A DNA stretch of 64,000 nt from an uncultured Dysgonomonas sp. (GTDB lineage Bacteria > Bacteroidota > Bacteroidia > Bacteroidales > Dysgonomonadaceae). The DNA is taken from the NCBI GenBank assembly GCA_900556485.1, contig USOX01000001.1, positions 1 to 64,000 on the forward strand, read 5' to 3'. The position numbers and the translations under genes were made by a program. Under the pieces are notes generated by a model. The model saw only the letters and a program-made list of their open reading frames with translations. It searched no databases and was not told the DNA's origin. This document shows, piece by piece, positions 25,811 through 35,287 of this stretch (positions within the stretch are counted from its first letter, which is position 1; the number at the start of each line of letters is the position of its first letter).

Positions 25811-26719
25811 AACATTCCGCCTTTGTGATATTATAATAAAAAGGTTGAAGAGAGGCAAAGGTAATACTTTTGCATTCTCCCTTCAGTAAAACAATGCTAT
25901 ATTTTTATCTAGTATAACAAGTATACCTATAAAAAGGAGTCAGCAAAAAGTGACATAATATTATTGTTATCTAAAATAGATATATTCTTCATAATCAACT
26001 GCTCTTTTATTTAAAAGTGACAAAAGTGACACTTTTTGCATACTTTTTTATTGTAACTTTTTTCTCTTTTGTAGTTAGTAAACTTGTGTACTCATAAAGA
26101 TTAATGACGTCAATCAGTAATTGAAATATATGTTCTTTTAATTTATGCATAACAACGCCCTTAGCTATAATTTTAATCTTTTAGCTCATAATTGCCGCGC
26201 CCTCCCGGCTTGCCCTTCCTTTTGGCATTGCCCAAAAGGAAGCTGACACACGACAAGAACCGGATTATCCTCTCCCTTGTCAGGGTTTTGCTCCAGCGCC
26301 GTTAGGTGAGCGTACGGGGTCCCACCCATCGAAGGTGGCGTAGAATGAAGTGGGGATGCTGTTTTAGAAACCTTCTTAAATATCAAAAAGATTGGTTCTA
26401 GCTTCACTTCATTCAGCCGACAAGATGATGGTGGGTCGTACAGCGAGGCGTGGCGCAAAAGAGTTTTTGCTTACTTTTGGGAATTTGGCCAAAAGTAAGG
26501 CAAGTAATCTGTGATTGCGCGCAGTATAATTTAAAGAACATATATTTCAACCACCGATTCACATTAATAATATATAGATAAAATTATCAAAATGTCATTA
26601 CCTCTATATAATAAGGTGTATTTATCTGAGTTTTTTGAATCCCCATTTATTTTATTGCATAAAATATATTAGTTTTGTAAGAATAAACTTAAAATAAGCT
26701 CTTAGTACTGAATTGAGAT
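25811..26719. other. 909-bp intergenic region with repeats and a palindromic element
   Basis: No gene is convincing here. It contains a -7 box for the cyclophilin gene (TACCTTTG on the minus strand, 25863-25856), a 10-bp inverted repeat gcaaaaagtg (25943-25952 with 26030-26039), the large palindromic element at 26121-26550, and a -7-like box TAGTTTTG at 26670-26677 ahead of pyrH. A 90-codon minus-strand frame (26186-26458) is a by-product of the GC-rich palindrome. Confidence 0.65.
26121..26550. repeat. Large imperfect palindromic, MITE-like element
   Basis: Terminal inverted repeats of 18 perfect bp (26121-26138 with 26533-26550) extend outward with weaker matches to about 26100 and 26570. 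Internally there are paired hairpins: cttccttttgg/ccaaaaggaag (26215-26225 and 26232-26242) on the left and cttacttttgg/ccaaaagtaag (26470-26480 and 26489-26499) on the right. The left and right hairpins are homologous in inverted orientation. A central dyad gaatgaagtg/cacttcattc (26343-26352 and 26405-26414) continues into ccacccatc/gatggtggg. The core is clearly more GC-rich than its flanks. No transposase is present, and target-site duplications are not evident. Confidence 0.7.
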
Positions 26720-27430
26720 ATGGTAAAATACGAAAGAATACTTCTGAAACTGAGTGGAGAGTCGCTAATGGGCGACCAGCAATATGGTATTGATGTAAAC
26801 CGTTTAAACGAATATGCTACTCAAATAAAGGCAGTAGCTGATATGGGAGTACAGATAAGCATTGTTATCGGTGGCGGAAATATTTTTCGTGGGCTAAGTG
26901 GTGCATCTAAAGGATATGATCGAGTAAAAGGAGATCAGATGGGGATGCTTGCAACAGTGATCAATAGTCTTGCTCTTAGTTCGGCTTTAGAAGCATTGGG
27001 GCAGAAAGCTAGAGTGCTTACAGCTATTCGTATGGAACCTATCGGGGAGATTTATAGCAAGTGGAAAGCCATTGAGTCAATGGAAAAGGGGGAAGTCGTA
27101 ATTCTTTCTTGTGGAACAGGAAATCCTTTCTTTACTACAGACACAGGTTCTTCTTTGCGGGGTATCGAAATAGAAGCAGATGCAATGCTCAAAGGTACAC
27201 GTGTAGATGGTATTTACACAGCCGATCCCGAAAAAGACCCTACTGCTACCAAATTCGAATCAATTTCGTATGATGAAGTATATCAGCGCGGACTGAAAGT
27301 GATGGACATGACAGCAACTATTATGTGCAAAGAAAATAATTTGCCTATAGTAGTTTTCGATATGGACACATATGGTAATTTGGAAAAATTGATGAAAGGC
27401 GAGAATATAGGTACTTATGTACATGCGTAA
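26720..27430 (+). CDS. pyrH: UMP kinase
   Basis: This 236-residue amino-acid-kinase-fold enzyme phosphorylates UMP to UDP. Landmarks are YERILLKLSGESLMGDQQYGID, VIGGGNIFRGL, and FTTDTGSSLRGIEIEADAMLKGTRVDGIYTADPEKDP with the bacterial UMPK signature. Length is standard. It is followed by frr, the usual bacterial order. A TAGTTTTG box at 26670 may be its -7 element. Confidence 0.95.
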   Translation: MVKYERILLKLSGESLMGDQQYGIDVNRLNEYATQIKAVADMGVQISIVIGGGNIFRGLSGASKGYDRVKGDQMGMLATVINSLALSSALEALGQKARVLTAIRMEPIGEIYSKWKAIESMEKGEVVILSCGTGNPFFTTDTGSSLRGIEIEADAMLKGTRVDGIYTADPEKDPTATKFESISYDEVYQRGLKVMDMTATIMCKENNLPIVVFDMDTYGNLEKLMKGENIGTYVHA

Positions 27431-27540
27431 AATAGGAATTATAAGTTATGAATTACGGGCTGACAAAAGGACTCAACTCATAATTCATAACTCATAATTC
27501 AATTCATAATTTATAACTGATAATTCATAACTAAATAACA
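27431..27540 (+). repeat. AT-rich direct/inverted repeat cluster between pyrH and frr
   Basis: The gap is mostly variants of ttcataact and cataattcaa. Gttatgaatta near 27448 can pair with taattcataac near 27521. A closely similar run (ttcaattcataactcataa) precedes the gene at 1166. Confidence 0.55.
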
Positions 27541-28104
27541 ATGGCAACAGATTTAAAGCAAATAGAACAAAGGGCAGAGACAAAAATGCAATCCTCAGTC
27601 GAGTTTTTGGATGAGTCATTAGCACATATCCGTGCAGGAAAGGCCAATCCTCGCATTCTTGACGGGATAAAACTTGATTATTATGGAACGCTGACAGCAC
27701 TGAGTGGTGTCGCTGCTATCAATACGCCTGATGCCAGAACAATTATTGTTCAGCCATGGGAAAAGCAAATGTTGAAAGAAGTAGAAAAAGCGATCTTGAA
27801 TTCAGACGTTGGTATCACTCCCGATAATAATGGAGAAATTATACGTCTTACTATTCCACCGTTGACAGAAGAGCGCCGTAAACAATTGGTAAAACAAGCT
27901 AAACAAGAAGCCGAGGAAGCCAAAGTAAGTGTACGTAATGCTCGTCGCGATGCAATAGATGCAATCAAAAAATCGGTTAAAGACGGAGTTGCAGAAGATG
28001 TAGCTAAAGATGCCGAAAATGGAATGCAAAAACTTCACGATAAATATATCAAGAAGATTGATGAAGTTTTCGCATTGAAAGAAAAAGAAATATTGACAGT
28101 ATAA
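27541..28104 (+). CDS. frr: Ribosome recycling factor
   Basis: This 187-residue, two-domain protein releases ribosomes after termination together with EF-G. The family signature is clear: [26 protein letters not shown] near the start, [16 protein letters not shown], and [15 protein letters not shown] with the C-terminal helix. Standard length. It follows pyrH across a repeat-rich gap. Confidence 0.95.
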   Translation: MATDLKQIEQRAETKMQSSVEFLDESLAHIRAGKANPRILDGIKLDYYGTLTALSGVAAINTPDARTIIVQPWEKQMLKEVEKAILNSDVGITPDNNGEIIRLTIPPLTEERRKQLVKQAKQEAEEAKVSVRNARRDAIDAIKKSVKDGVAEDVAKDAENGMQKLHDKYIKKIDEVFALKEKEILTV

Positions 28105-28121
28105 AACAATATGCTGATTGG

Positions 28122-28180
28122 TTAATATGCCAATATGCCAATTTTATTAAACTAAAGCAATTGGCATATTGGCACATTAA
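28122..28180 (+). repeat. Long hairpin between frr and rsgA
   Basis: A perfect 16-bp inverted repeat tgccaatatgccaatt (28128-28143) pairs with 28159-28174 and extends by 5 more bp past one mismatch; the loop is 15 nt. Further half-units of the same repeat (cacattaatatatt, gcacattaa) follow. There is no T tract, so it is not a standard terminator; a processing or stability element is possible. Confidence 0.6.
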
Positions 28181-28201
28181 TATATTAGCACATTAAAGTT
28201 T

Positions 28202-29131
28202 ATGAAACATGGCCTGGTTATAAAAAATACAGGAAGCTGGTATTTAGTCCGTACTGATGATGGACTGGATATTGAGTGCAAAATAAAAGGGAATTTCCGA
28301 CTGAAAGGTATCCGTAGTACCAATCCTATTTCGGTAGGCGATAGGGTTATTATTGTAGAAAACAATGAAGGTACAGCCCTTATTTCCGAAATAGAAGACC
28401 GTAAAAATTACATCATAAGGAAATCTTCGAACCTATCAAAACAATCACATATCATTGCTGCAAATCTGGATCTTTGCTTTCTGATTGTTACTATCGATCA
28501 TCCGGTTACATCCACAGTATTTATTGATCGTTTTTTAGCTTCGGCTGAGGCTTATCGTGTACCTGTAAATCTGGTCTTTAATAAGACAGATATATACGAC
28601 GAAGACGAGATGGAGTATATGGATGCGTTGATTGCTATGTACGAGCATATCGGCTACCCGAGTATAAAGATCTCAGCCTTAAATAATACAGGCTTAGATG
28701 TATTGCAAGAAAAAATAAAAGGAAAGATTACTCTGTTTTCAGGTCATTCAGGTGTAGGTAAATCAACATTGATAAATGCTCTTATCCCCGATGTAAGCCT
28801 TAAAACAGGAGCGATATCCGGATATCATGGAAAAGGAATGCATACAACTACATTTTCCGAAATGATAGAACTTCCTCAGGGAGGATTTATCATTGATACA
28901 CCCGGCATAAAAGGCTTTGGAACGGTGAATATGGAAAAAGAAGAAATTTTTCACTATTTCCTTGATATATTCCAATTTTCGAAAGATTGCCGTTTCAATA
29001 ATTGTATACATATCAACGAACCTGACTGTGCAGTACGCGAGGCTGTAGAAAAACATTATATCAGCGAAAGCCGTTATAAGTCATATCTGAATATGATGGA
29101 GGAAGAAGTTGATGAAAAATATAGAAAATAA
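28202..29131 (+). CDS. rsgA: Ribosome small-subunit-dependent GTPase A
   Basis: This 309-residue 30S maturation GTPase has the OB fold at about 1-75. The circularly permuted G domain has G4 NKTDIYDED ahead of G1 [14 protein letters not shown], followed by G3 DTPGIKGFG. The C-terminal zinc finger is [16 protein letters not shown]. All signature residues are present. It is followed after 3 nt by a membrane protein gene. Confidence 0.94.
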   Translation: MKHGLVIKNTGSWYLVRTDDGLDIECKIKGNFRLKGIRSTNPISVGDRVIIVENNEGTALISEIEDRKNYIIRKSSNLSKQSHIIAANLDLCFLIVTIDHPVTSTVFIDRFLASAEAYRVPVNLVFNKTDIYDEDEMEYMDALIAMYEHIGYPSIKISALNNTGLDVLQEKIKGKITLFSGHSGVGKSTLINALIPDVSLKTGAISGYHGKGMHTTTFSEMIELPQGGFIIDTPGIKGFGTVNMEKEEIFHYFLDIFQFSKDCRFNNCIHINEPDCAVREAVEKHYISESRYKSYLNMMEEEVDEKYRK

Positions 29132-29134
29132 AAT

Positions 29135-29521
29135 ATGTTGCTCAAATTCAGATTCAACGCAAAAGCCTTTGGCATTTTCTTCCTGATATTTATAGTAGAA
29201 ATTATTATTGCATTATTTATAAATGACAGTATTATTCGCCCTTATGGAGGTGATGTTTTGGTAGTAATGCTGATGTATTATTGTGTAAAATCATTTTTTC
29301 AGATAAAACTACTGTATTTAGCCATTGCTACAGTTCTTTTTGCCTATATGGTAGAACTTGGACAATATCTTCGTTTAGTCGAAATTTTGAATCTACAGGA
29401 TAATGTTATTATGCGTACTGTTATTGGTTCATCATTCAGCTGGGGCGATATTTTTGCCTATACATTAGGCGGAATTATTTGTTATTTAATAGACCGGAAA
29501 AAACATGTTACAACAACGTAA
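29135..29521 (+). CDS. DUF2809-type small membrane protein
   Basis: This 128-residue protein has about four hydrophobic helices (FGIFFLIFIVEIIIALFI, LLYLAIATVLFAYMVELGQ, WGDIFAYTLGGIICYLI). The YMVELGQ and WGDIFAYTLG motifs match the DUF2809/VanZ-like family, whose role is unknown. It follows rsgA by 3 nt and overlaps the next gene by 17 nt, so it is part of the same transcript. Confidence 0.75.
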   Translation: MLLKFRFNAKAFGIFFLIFIVEIIIALFINDSIIRPYGGDVLVVMLMYYCVKSFFQIKLLYLAIATVLFAYMVELGQYLRLVEILNLQDNVIMRTVIGSSFSWGDIFAYTLGGIICYLIDRKKHVTTT

Positions 29522-29903
29522 AAAAGATTTTCTGCAACGTCTGATTGAAGAATTCTTCAAAAAATTGCAGGTATTGCTCGAAAAAAAAGGGAATGATAGC
29601 CAAAGTATTGATGAGAAAAAATCAGTATTGAGCGATTGTTTTCTCTTTTTTAATAAAAACTTTGAGGTCAAAGAAACAGACGAGGTTAAGGTGCTTTCGG
29701 AAAAGATTGCCGATAACGACCTGATAGAACAATATGCCCGATTATATAAAATAGAATATGATCTTGGGATCGCAAAAGATAAAGAAAGTTTAAGAAAAGC
29801 ACTCAATATAGTAGAATATCTTCAAAATACAGATTCGACATACTCTTGGGATCGGACAGTTCTGAAAGAAGATTTACTCCGGTTGCTTGACGAAAGTATT
29901 TAA
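29505..29903 (+). CDS. Hypothetical helical protein downstream of rsgA
   Basis: This 132-residue, soluble, Lys/Glu-rich and probably all-helical protein has no cysteine pair or catalytic motif. It overlaps the DUF2809 gene by 17 nt in another frame, suggesting coupled translation. Its C-terminal half (EQYARLYKIEYDLGIAKDKESLRKALNIVEYL) resembles a TPR-like helical pair, but I do not recognise a family. Confidence 0.65.
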   Translation: MLQQRKKDFLQRLIEEFFKKLQVLLEKKGNDSQSIDEKKSVLSDCFLFFNKNFEVKETDEVKVLSEKIADNDLIEQYARLYKIEYDLGIAKDKESLRKALNIVEYLQNTDSTYSWDRTVLKEDLLRLLDESI

Positions 29904-29960
29904 ATATAGGCATTGCTAAATAGTCAAATGTTTAATATATAGGTGTGTTTTTTGAGTTAT

Positions 29961-29989
29961 CTGTCATGTTGAACGAAGTGAAACATCTC
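29961..29989. repeat. Short dispersed-type repeat with dyad
   Basis: The sequence gtcatgttgaacgaagtgaa followed by acatct (atgtt-N11-aacat) has the form of the short dispersed repeats seen in many Bacteroidetes genomes. It is followed by ctttgtgattttttctttgt. It lies in the 272-nt gap ahead of the cardiolipin synthase gene. Only one copy is in the window. Confidence 0.4.
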
Positions 29990-30113
29990 TTCTATGTGCC
30001 CTTTGTGATTTTTTCTTTGTGTCCTTAATGGTAAAAATATCACTGCTGCCATACAATTGTATCGTGTGGTTTCTAGCTTAGTAAGAAAGAGATTTTAACA
30101 AGTCTATCCTAAT

Positions 30114-30147
30114 ATTGATTTACATTAAATATAAAAACCTATATTTG
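30114..30147 (+). promoter_or_regulatory. Promoter of the cardiolipin synthase gene
   Basis: ATTG (30114-30117), 22 nt, TATATTTG (30140-30147). The expected start leaves a leader of about 24 nt before the ATG at 30176. Confidence 0.55.
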
Positions 30148-30175
30148 CATAACTTTGGGTGCATAATTATTGTAA

Positions 30176-31609
30176 ATGGAAACTACAGAGGCAGCAGATA
30201 ACCTAATCCTGATTTTCCAGATTTTATATGTTGCAACAGCCTTAGGGACAATGATTGTTGTAATCTCGGAAAATAGGAACCCCCTGAAAACGATTTCATG
30301 GGTATTGGTTTTGTTGTTACTACCCTTGGTTGGTCTTATCATCTACTACTTCTTCGGAGAAGATAGCCGTAAGCAGCGGCTCATTTCACACAAAATGTAT
30401 AAAAAGCTCAATAGACGGTCTATTGGCCGACGGGAGCTGCTGGAGACGCTAAATCCGCCAGCAGGATATAAAGGGCTGGTTAATCTACTCAACCGGATAA
30501 AGGGCGCTCCCTTATATGGCGGTAGTAGTGTTACTTTTTATTCAGACGGTAAGGAAAAATTTGATGCCTTAATTACAGAGCTCGAAAAAGCGAAAAAGCA
30601 CATACATATTCAGTATTATATATTTCTTGATGACGAAACTGGATGTAAAATTCGGGATATTCTTGTGCGCAAAGCAGCGGAAGGCGTAGAAGTACGTCTG
30701 ATATATGACGATGTTGGTTCCTGGAAGGCTAAGCGAGGCTTTTTTAAAGATATGGAACAACGGGGAGTACAAGTTCAACCATTTCTGAAAGTAGCTTTTA
30801 AGCTGCTTACCAGTAGGGTGAACTACCGTAACCACCGTAAAATAGTCGTCATTGACGGGAAAATAGGCTTTGTAGGAGGAATGAATATTGCCGATCGTTA
30901 TGTATATGGTGTAAGCTACGGTGTTTGGCGCGATAGTCATATAAAAATAGAAGGTAAGGCGGTCGCCGGTTTGCAAACCGCATTTTTGATCGATTGGTAT
31001 TCTTCACGAAGAGAGTTTCTGGCATCAGATACATATTACCCTGCGTTAGAGAACAAAGGTGACAATCTGATACAGCTGGTAACAAGTGGTCCGGTCGGTC
31101 AGTTCAAGGATATACATCTTGGTATTTTGCAGGCAATAGCTAATGCAAAAGAATGTGTCTACATTCAGACTCCTTACTTTGTACCTACAGATGCTTTGAT
31201 GTTAGCTATACAGATGGCATCGATGCGCGGAGTTGATGTCCGCCTGATGATACCCCGTCGCTCCGATACAGTATTTATGCATATAGCAACAAAGGCGTTC
31301 TTGAAAGAAGTATTGGATACAAAAGCAAGTGTCTATTTCTATGAAGCAGGTTTTTTACATTCTAAACTTATGGTAATAGACGATTCTCTTACAATAACAG
31401 GCTCAGCCAATATGGATGTAAGAAGCTTTGAGCATAATTTCGAAATAGACGCATTTATTTATAATAAAGAAACATGCCGTCAGGCAAAAGAAATATTTTT
31501 TAAAGATATGGAACAATCTACTCTCTTATTTGTTGAAGAATGGGAGAAAAGAGGACGATTCGAGAAGTTTATGGAATCCGTAATGCGATTGTTCTCTCCT
31601 CTTTTATAA
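30176..31609 (+). CDS. cls: Cardiolipin synthase
   Basis: This 477-residue phospholipase-D-superfamily membrane enzyme condenses phosphatidylglycerol molecules. Two N-terminal TM helices (about 12-32 and 42-60, then YYFFGEDSRKQRL) precede two HKD motifs: NHRKIVVIDGKIGFVGG and HSKLMVIDDSLTITGSANMD, both with intact His, Lys and Asp. Length and layout match ClsA-type enzymes. Confidence 0.93.
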   Translation: METTEAADNLILIFQILYVATALGTMIVVISENRNPLKTISWVLVLLLLPLVGLIIYYFFGEDSRKQRLISHKMYKKLNRRSIGRRELLETLNPPAGYKGLVNLLNRIKGAPLYGGSSVTFYSDGKEKFDALITELEKAKKHIHIQYYIFLDDETGCKIRDILVRKAAEGVEVRLIYDDVGSWKAKRGFFKDMEQRGVQVQPFLKVAFKLLTSRVNYRNHRKIVVIDGKIGFVGGMNIADRYVYGVSYGVWRDSHIKIEGKAVAGLQTAFLIDWYSSRREFLASDTYYPALENKGDNLIQLVTSGPVGQFKDIHLGILQAIANAKECVYIQTPYFVPTDALMLAIQMASMRGVDVRLMIPRRSDTVFMHIATKAFLKEVLDTKASVYFYEAGFLHSKLMVIDDSLTITGSANMDVRSFEHNFEIDAFIYNKETCRQAKEIFFKDMEQSTLLFVEEWEKRGRFEKFMESVMRLFSPLL

Positions 31610-31623
31610 ACATAAACAATAGT

Positions 31624-32796
31624 ATGAAAAGAATATTGGTTGTTTTTATTTGTTTTTTACCACTTATTCTATCAGCCCAGAAGATAGAAATAACTTTTCC
31701 GCAAGATGCGAACAAGGAATACTCATTTATATTGAATAAAGGTATACGACAAGATACAATTCAAATGGGTAATTTATCCTCTATTGGGACAGCAACTATA
31801 AACATCCCTGAAAAAGAAAAAGACTATATTGGAATGGGTGCCTTACTAATTCAAGAGCAACCAACTATTAATATAATAGTAAATCATGAGAATTTTAATA
31901 TCACGAGAAATACAGATGGTAAATTAGCCTTTGATGGTTCATTAGACAATGCATACTTATATTCTATTATCCAACAGCAAGAAGTGCCTAAAATTGATAG
32001 TGCAGCATATGCTCCATACTTTGTAAATCTTATAAAATATGTGCAGCAGTTGAAGCAAATCAATACACGTGGAGGTAGCTTAATGGAAAAGGCACAGGTG
32101 AAAATTTATGCTCAAAATAATTTGGATATAGAATATTTATATACAAGTAGTCTATGGTTTTATGTAATAGATGAATTGCTAAAGATGTCAACCACCCAAG
32201 AACAATTTGGAGAAGGGATGGTACAGATGCTGAAAAGAATAAAATCACAGGAAGTTTTTGAGGCTTTGGCAGACAATCTTCTTATTATCACAGATCAATA
32301 TGGAATGGATGATGCTTTTGATGTTATTGTTCCATATTTGAAGAAATCAGGAAGGATAGAAGTTCCCAGAGGGAAAATGTTTAAAGCGTTTGCTTTAGTA
32401 AAAATAGTAAAAGGAACGGTTCCTCCTTCTTTGGAAGGACTTACACCATCTTTAATAGATTCTGATGCATCAAAAACTTTAATTGTATTTTACCAACCGG
32501 ATTGTCATAGTTGTCATACGCAGTTAGAATTATTATCCGATAATTACCCAAAACTGAAAGAGCAAGGAGTAAGGGTAATATCTGTTTCCGGTGGTAGTGA
32601 CAAACTTGAGTTTGAAACTGATAAAAGAACATATCCATGGAGAGAACAATTGTGTGATTTCGAGGGATTTGCCGGACCTAATTTCTTAAATTATGGGATA
32701 ATGGGTACGCCAACATTCTTTTTATTAGATAAAGATAAAAAAGTAATAAAAAGATATGCATTATTCTCTGATATTGACTTTGTTAGTGTCAATTAA
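31624..32796 (+). CDS. Periplasmic thioredoxin-like protein (DUF5106-type)
   Basis: The protein has 390 residues from the ATG at 31624, chosen because it opens a signal peptide (MKRILVVFICFLPLILSAQ). The N-terminal 250 residues form a helical region like the DUF4369/DUF5106 parts of Bacteroidetes thioredoxin-like proteins. The C-terminal domain has the redox site QPDCHSCHTQLELL (CxxC with His-Ser between) and the cis-Pro region GIMGTPTFFLLDKD. A role in envelope disulfide or haem-related thiol chemistry is inferred. It is 14 nt after cls. Confidence 0.78.
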   Translation: MKRILVVFICFLPLILSAQKIEITFPQDANKEYSFILNKGIRQDTIQMGNLSSIGTATINIPEKEKDYIGMGALLIQEQPTINIIVNHENFNITRNTDGKLAFDGSLDNAYLYSIIQQQEVPKIDSAAYAPYFVNLIKYVQQLKQINTRGGSLMEKAQVKIYAQNNLDIEYLYTSSLWFYVIDELLKMSTTQEQFGEGMVQMLKRIKSQEVFEALADNLLIITDQYGMDDAFDVIVPYLKKSGRIEVPRGKMFKAFALVKIVKGTVPPSLEGLTPSLIDSDASKTLIVFYQPDCHSCHTQLELLSDNYPKLKEQGVRVISVSGGSDKLEFETDKRTYPWREQLCDFEGFAGPNFLNYGIMGTPTFFLLDKDKKVIKRYALFSDIDFVSVN

Positions 32797-32829
32797 TTAG
32801 TATAAATACACAAAATAAAGATTTTTTTA

Positions 32830-32859
32830 TTTGAATTAGTTAAAAAAAGCATATCTTTG
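32830..32859 (+). promoter_or_regulatory. Promoter of the gmd-fcl operon
   Basis: TTTG (32830-32833), 18 nt, TATCTTTG (32852-32859). The predicted leader of about 105 nt contains a small stem tctgcg/cgtaga (about 32870-32888). Confidence 0.7.
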
Positions 32860-32970
32860 CAACTTATATGTTCTGCGTGGAGAGCGTAGACTCGGCAATA
32901 ATAGAAGGATTTAACTAATTGTAATTAAAAGAATCTTAATAAATTATTTATTAAGTCATAATATACATAA

Positions 32971-34125
32971 ATGAGCAAGAAAGTTGCATTAATCACAGGC
33001 GTTACAGGACAAGATGGGGCGTATTTGTCTGAATATTTGATAAAAAAAGGATATACGGTTCATGGAATTAAGAGAAGGTCATCTCTTTTTAATACCGATC
33101 GTATTGATCATTTATATCAGGATCCACATGAAGAAGATAGAAATATGATTCTTCATTATGGAGATATGACAGATAGTATGAATCTAACTCGTATAATTGG
33201 CGATGTTCAGCCTGATGAAATATATAATCTTGCTGCAATGAGCCATGTGAAAGTTAGCTTTGATACACCAGAATATACTGCAAATGCTGATGGTATTGGT
33301 ACATTGCGTATTTTAGAAGCTGTACGATTGCTTAATTTGACAGATAAGACGCGTATATATCAGGCGTCTACTTCTGAGCTTTATGGATTAGTACAAGAAA
33401 TTCCACAGAAAGAGACTACCCCATTTTATCCCAGAAGTCCTTACGCTGTAGCTAAACTTTATGCTTATTGGATTACGGTTAATTATAGAGAAGCATATGG
33501 AATGCATGCAAGCAATGGTATTCTTTTCAATCATGAGTCTCCATTAAGAGGAGAAACTTTCGTGACAAGAAAGGTGACCAGAGCTGTTGCTCGTATAGTT
33601 TTAGGCTTACAGAAGAAAGTTTTCATGGGTAATCTCTCTAGTAAGAGAGACTGGGGACATGCAAAAGACTATATAAAAGCTATGTATTTGATTCTTCAAC
33701 AAGATACAGCAGATGATTATGTTATTTCAACCGGAGTTACAACAACTATTCGGGATTTTATAAAAATGTCGTTTGCCGAAGTTGGAGTAGATATCGATTT
33801 TAAAGGTGAGGACGAAAAAGAAGAAGGTTACATTGTAGGTGTCAATGATGAGATTTTCTCAAAAACGGTTGGCGAAGTTCATTTAAATGGATTTAAGCAG
33901 CGAATGGGAGAATCTGTGGTTGGAGTTGATCCTGCATATTATCGCCCTACAGAAGTAGATATCTTAATAGGAGATAATACGAAAGCCAGAACTAAATTAG
34001 GTTGGGAGCCTTCATATGATCTTAAAGCTCTATGTCAGGATATGGTATATCATGATCTTGATTTGATGAAAAAAGAAGAGTTTTTAAGAGATGGTGGTTA
34101 TAGAATCTTAAATTATTTTGAGTAA
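32971..34125 (+). CDS. gmd: GDP-mannose 4,6-dehydratase
   Basis: This 384-residue extended SDR enzyme converts GDP-D-mannose to GDP-4-keto-6-deoxymannose. Visible are [19 protein letters not shown] (NADP loop), [18 protein letters not shown], the catalytic STSELYG and YAVAK, and [15 protein letters not shown]. Standard length. Together with fcl (20 nt downstream) it supplies GDP-L-fucose, a likely donor for the glycosyltransferases of the polysaccharide locus and for protein fucosylation known in Bacteroides. Confidence 0.95.
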   Translation: MSKKVALITGVTGQDGAYLSEYLIKKGYTVHGIKRRSSLFNTDRIDHLYQDPHEEDRNMILHYGDMTDSMNLTRIIGDVQPDEIYNLAAMSHVKVSFDTPEYTANADGIGTLRILEAVRLLNLTDKTRIYQASTSELYGLVQEIPQKETTPFYPRSPYAVAKLYAYWITVNYREAYGMHASNGILFNHESPLRGETFVTRKVTRAVARIVLGLQKKVFMGNLSSKRDWGHAKDYIKAMYLILQQDTADDYVISTGVTTTIRDFIKMSFAEVGVDIDFKGEDEKEEGYIVGVNDEIFSKTVGEVHLNGFKQRMGESVVGVDPAYYRPTEVDILIGDNTKARTKLGWEPSYDLKALCQDMVYHDLDLMKKEEFLRDGGYRILNYFE

Positions 34126-34145
34126 AGGAGTACTTCAAAACTAAG

Positions 34146-35249
34146 ATGATAGAAAAAAACGCAAAAATATATATTGCCGGACACAGAGGTTTAGTCGGAT
34201 CTGCAATCTTTCGGAATCTAAAAGAGAGAGGATATTCAAATTTGGTGTTTAGAACCCATGCAGAATTAGATTTGACGAATCAGACGGCAGTAGCAGATTT
34301 TTTTGCAAAGGAAAAACCGGAATATGTATTTTTAGCAGCAGCTAAGGTTGGAGGAATTGTTGCAAATAATACTTATCGTGGACAGTTCATATATGAAAAT
34401 TTGATGATCCAAAACAATGTTATTCATCAATCGTATATGAATAATGTTAAAAAATTAGTATTTTTGGGCAGTTCATGTATTTATCCTAAAGAGGCGCCTC
34501 AGCCAATGAATGAAAATGCTTTGTTGACTGGTCCTTTAGAATATACAAATGAGCCATATGCAATAGCGAAAATTGCAGGTTTGAAAATGTGTGAAAGCTA
34601 TAATCTTCAATATGGAACGAATTTTATAGCTGTGATGCCGACAAATTTATATGGTCCGAATGACAATTTTAATTTAGAAACATCACATGTTTTACCGGCT
34701 ATGATCCGGAAAATACATTTAGGGAAATGTTTGGGATCTGAAGCTTGGGATATTATAGAACAAGATTTGAATATGCGTCCTATAGAAGGCGTTACCGGAC
34801 AATCTCCGAAAGAGGATATATTATCTGTACTTTCCAAATACGGAATTCAGTTATTGGAAAATGGTAAAGTTCAAGTGGAATTGTGGGGGTCAGGTACGCC
34901 GATGAGAGAATTCCTCTGGAGTGAGGAAATGGCGGATGCAACAGTTTTTGTTATGGAGTCCGTAAACTTTTTAGACTTAACAAATGTTATACAAGGAAAA
35001 GAAATCCGAAATACCCATATAAATATTGGTACTGGGGTTGAAATTTCGATAAAAGATGTAGCATTTTTAATAAAAAGTATTATTGGTTTTTCTGGAGATC
35101 TTTGGTTTAATACTACTAAACCAGATGGAACGATGAGAAAACTTTCTGATGTGTCTAAACTTAATTCTCTTGGATGGGAGCATAAAGTAGATATTGAAGA
35201 AGGTTTGACCAGAATGTACTCTTGGTATAATAAATATACAATTGAATAA
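34146..35249 (+). CDS. fcl: GDP-L-fucose synthase
   Basis: This 367-residue SDR enzyme epimerises and reduces the Gmd product. Motifs: YIAGHRGLVGSAIFRNL, AAAKVGGIVANN, FLGSSCIYPKEAPQP, and catalytic YAIAK. It is about 45 residues longer than E. coli Fcl (321 aa). The extra segment (about residues 198-240, between HLGKCLGSEAW and GKVQVELWGSG) seems specific to the Bacteroidetes form; the flanking GSGTPMREFLW is conserved. Confidence 0.94.
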   Translation: MIEKNAKIYIAGHRGLVGSAIFRNLKERGYSNLVFRTHAELDLTNQTAVADFFAKEKPEYVFLAAAKVGGIVANNTYRGQFIYENLMIQNNVIHQSYMNNVKKLVFLGSSCIYPKEAPQPMNENALLTGPLEYTNEPYAIAKIAGLKMCESYNLQYGTNFIAVMPTNLYGPNDNFNLETSHVLPAMIRKIHLGKCLGSEAWDIIEQDLNMRPIEGVTGQSPKEDILSVLSKYGIQLLENGKVQVELWGSGTPMREFLWSEEMADATVFVMESVNFLDLTNVIQGKEIRNTHINIGTGVEISIKDVAFLIKSIIGFSGDLWFNTTKPDGTMRKLSDVSKLNSLGWEHKVDIEEGLTRMYSWYNKYTIE

Positions 35250-35287
35250 AAGAAAATAGTGTTTAATTATAATTTAAAAGATTGATT

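Noticed and set aside
26186..26458. 90-codon minus-strand reading frame in the GC-rich intergenic region
   Set aside because: It lies wholly inside the palindromic element; its composition follows the hairpins, it has no start context and no recognisable domain.
29486..29806. Antisense frames over rsgA-region, cls, OmpA, tig and clpX genes
   Set aside because: They lie opposite strong, recognisable genes, lack domains and start signals, and reflect codon structure of the real frames.
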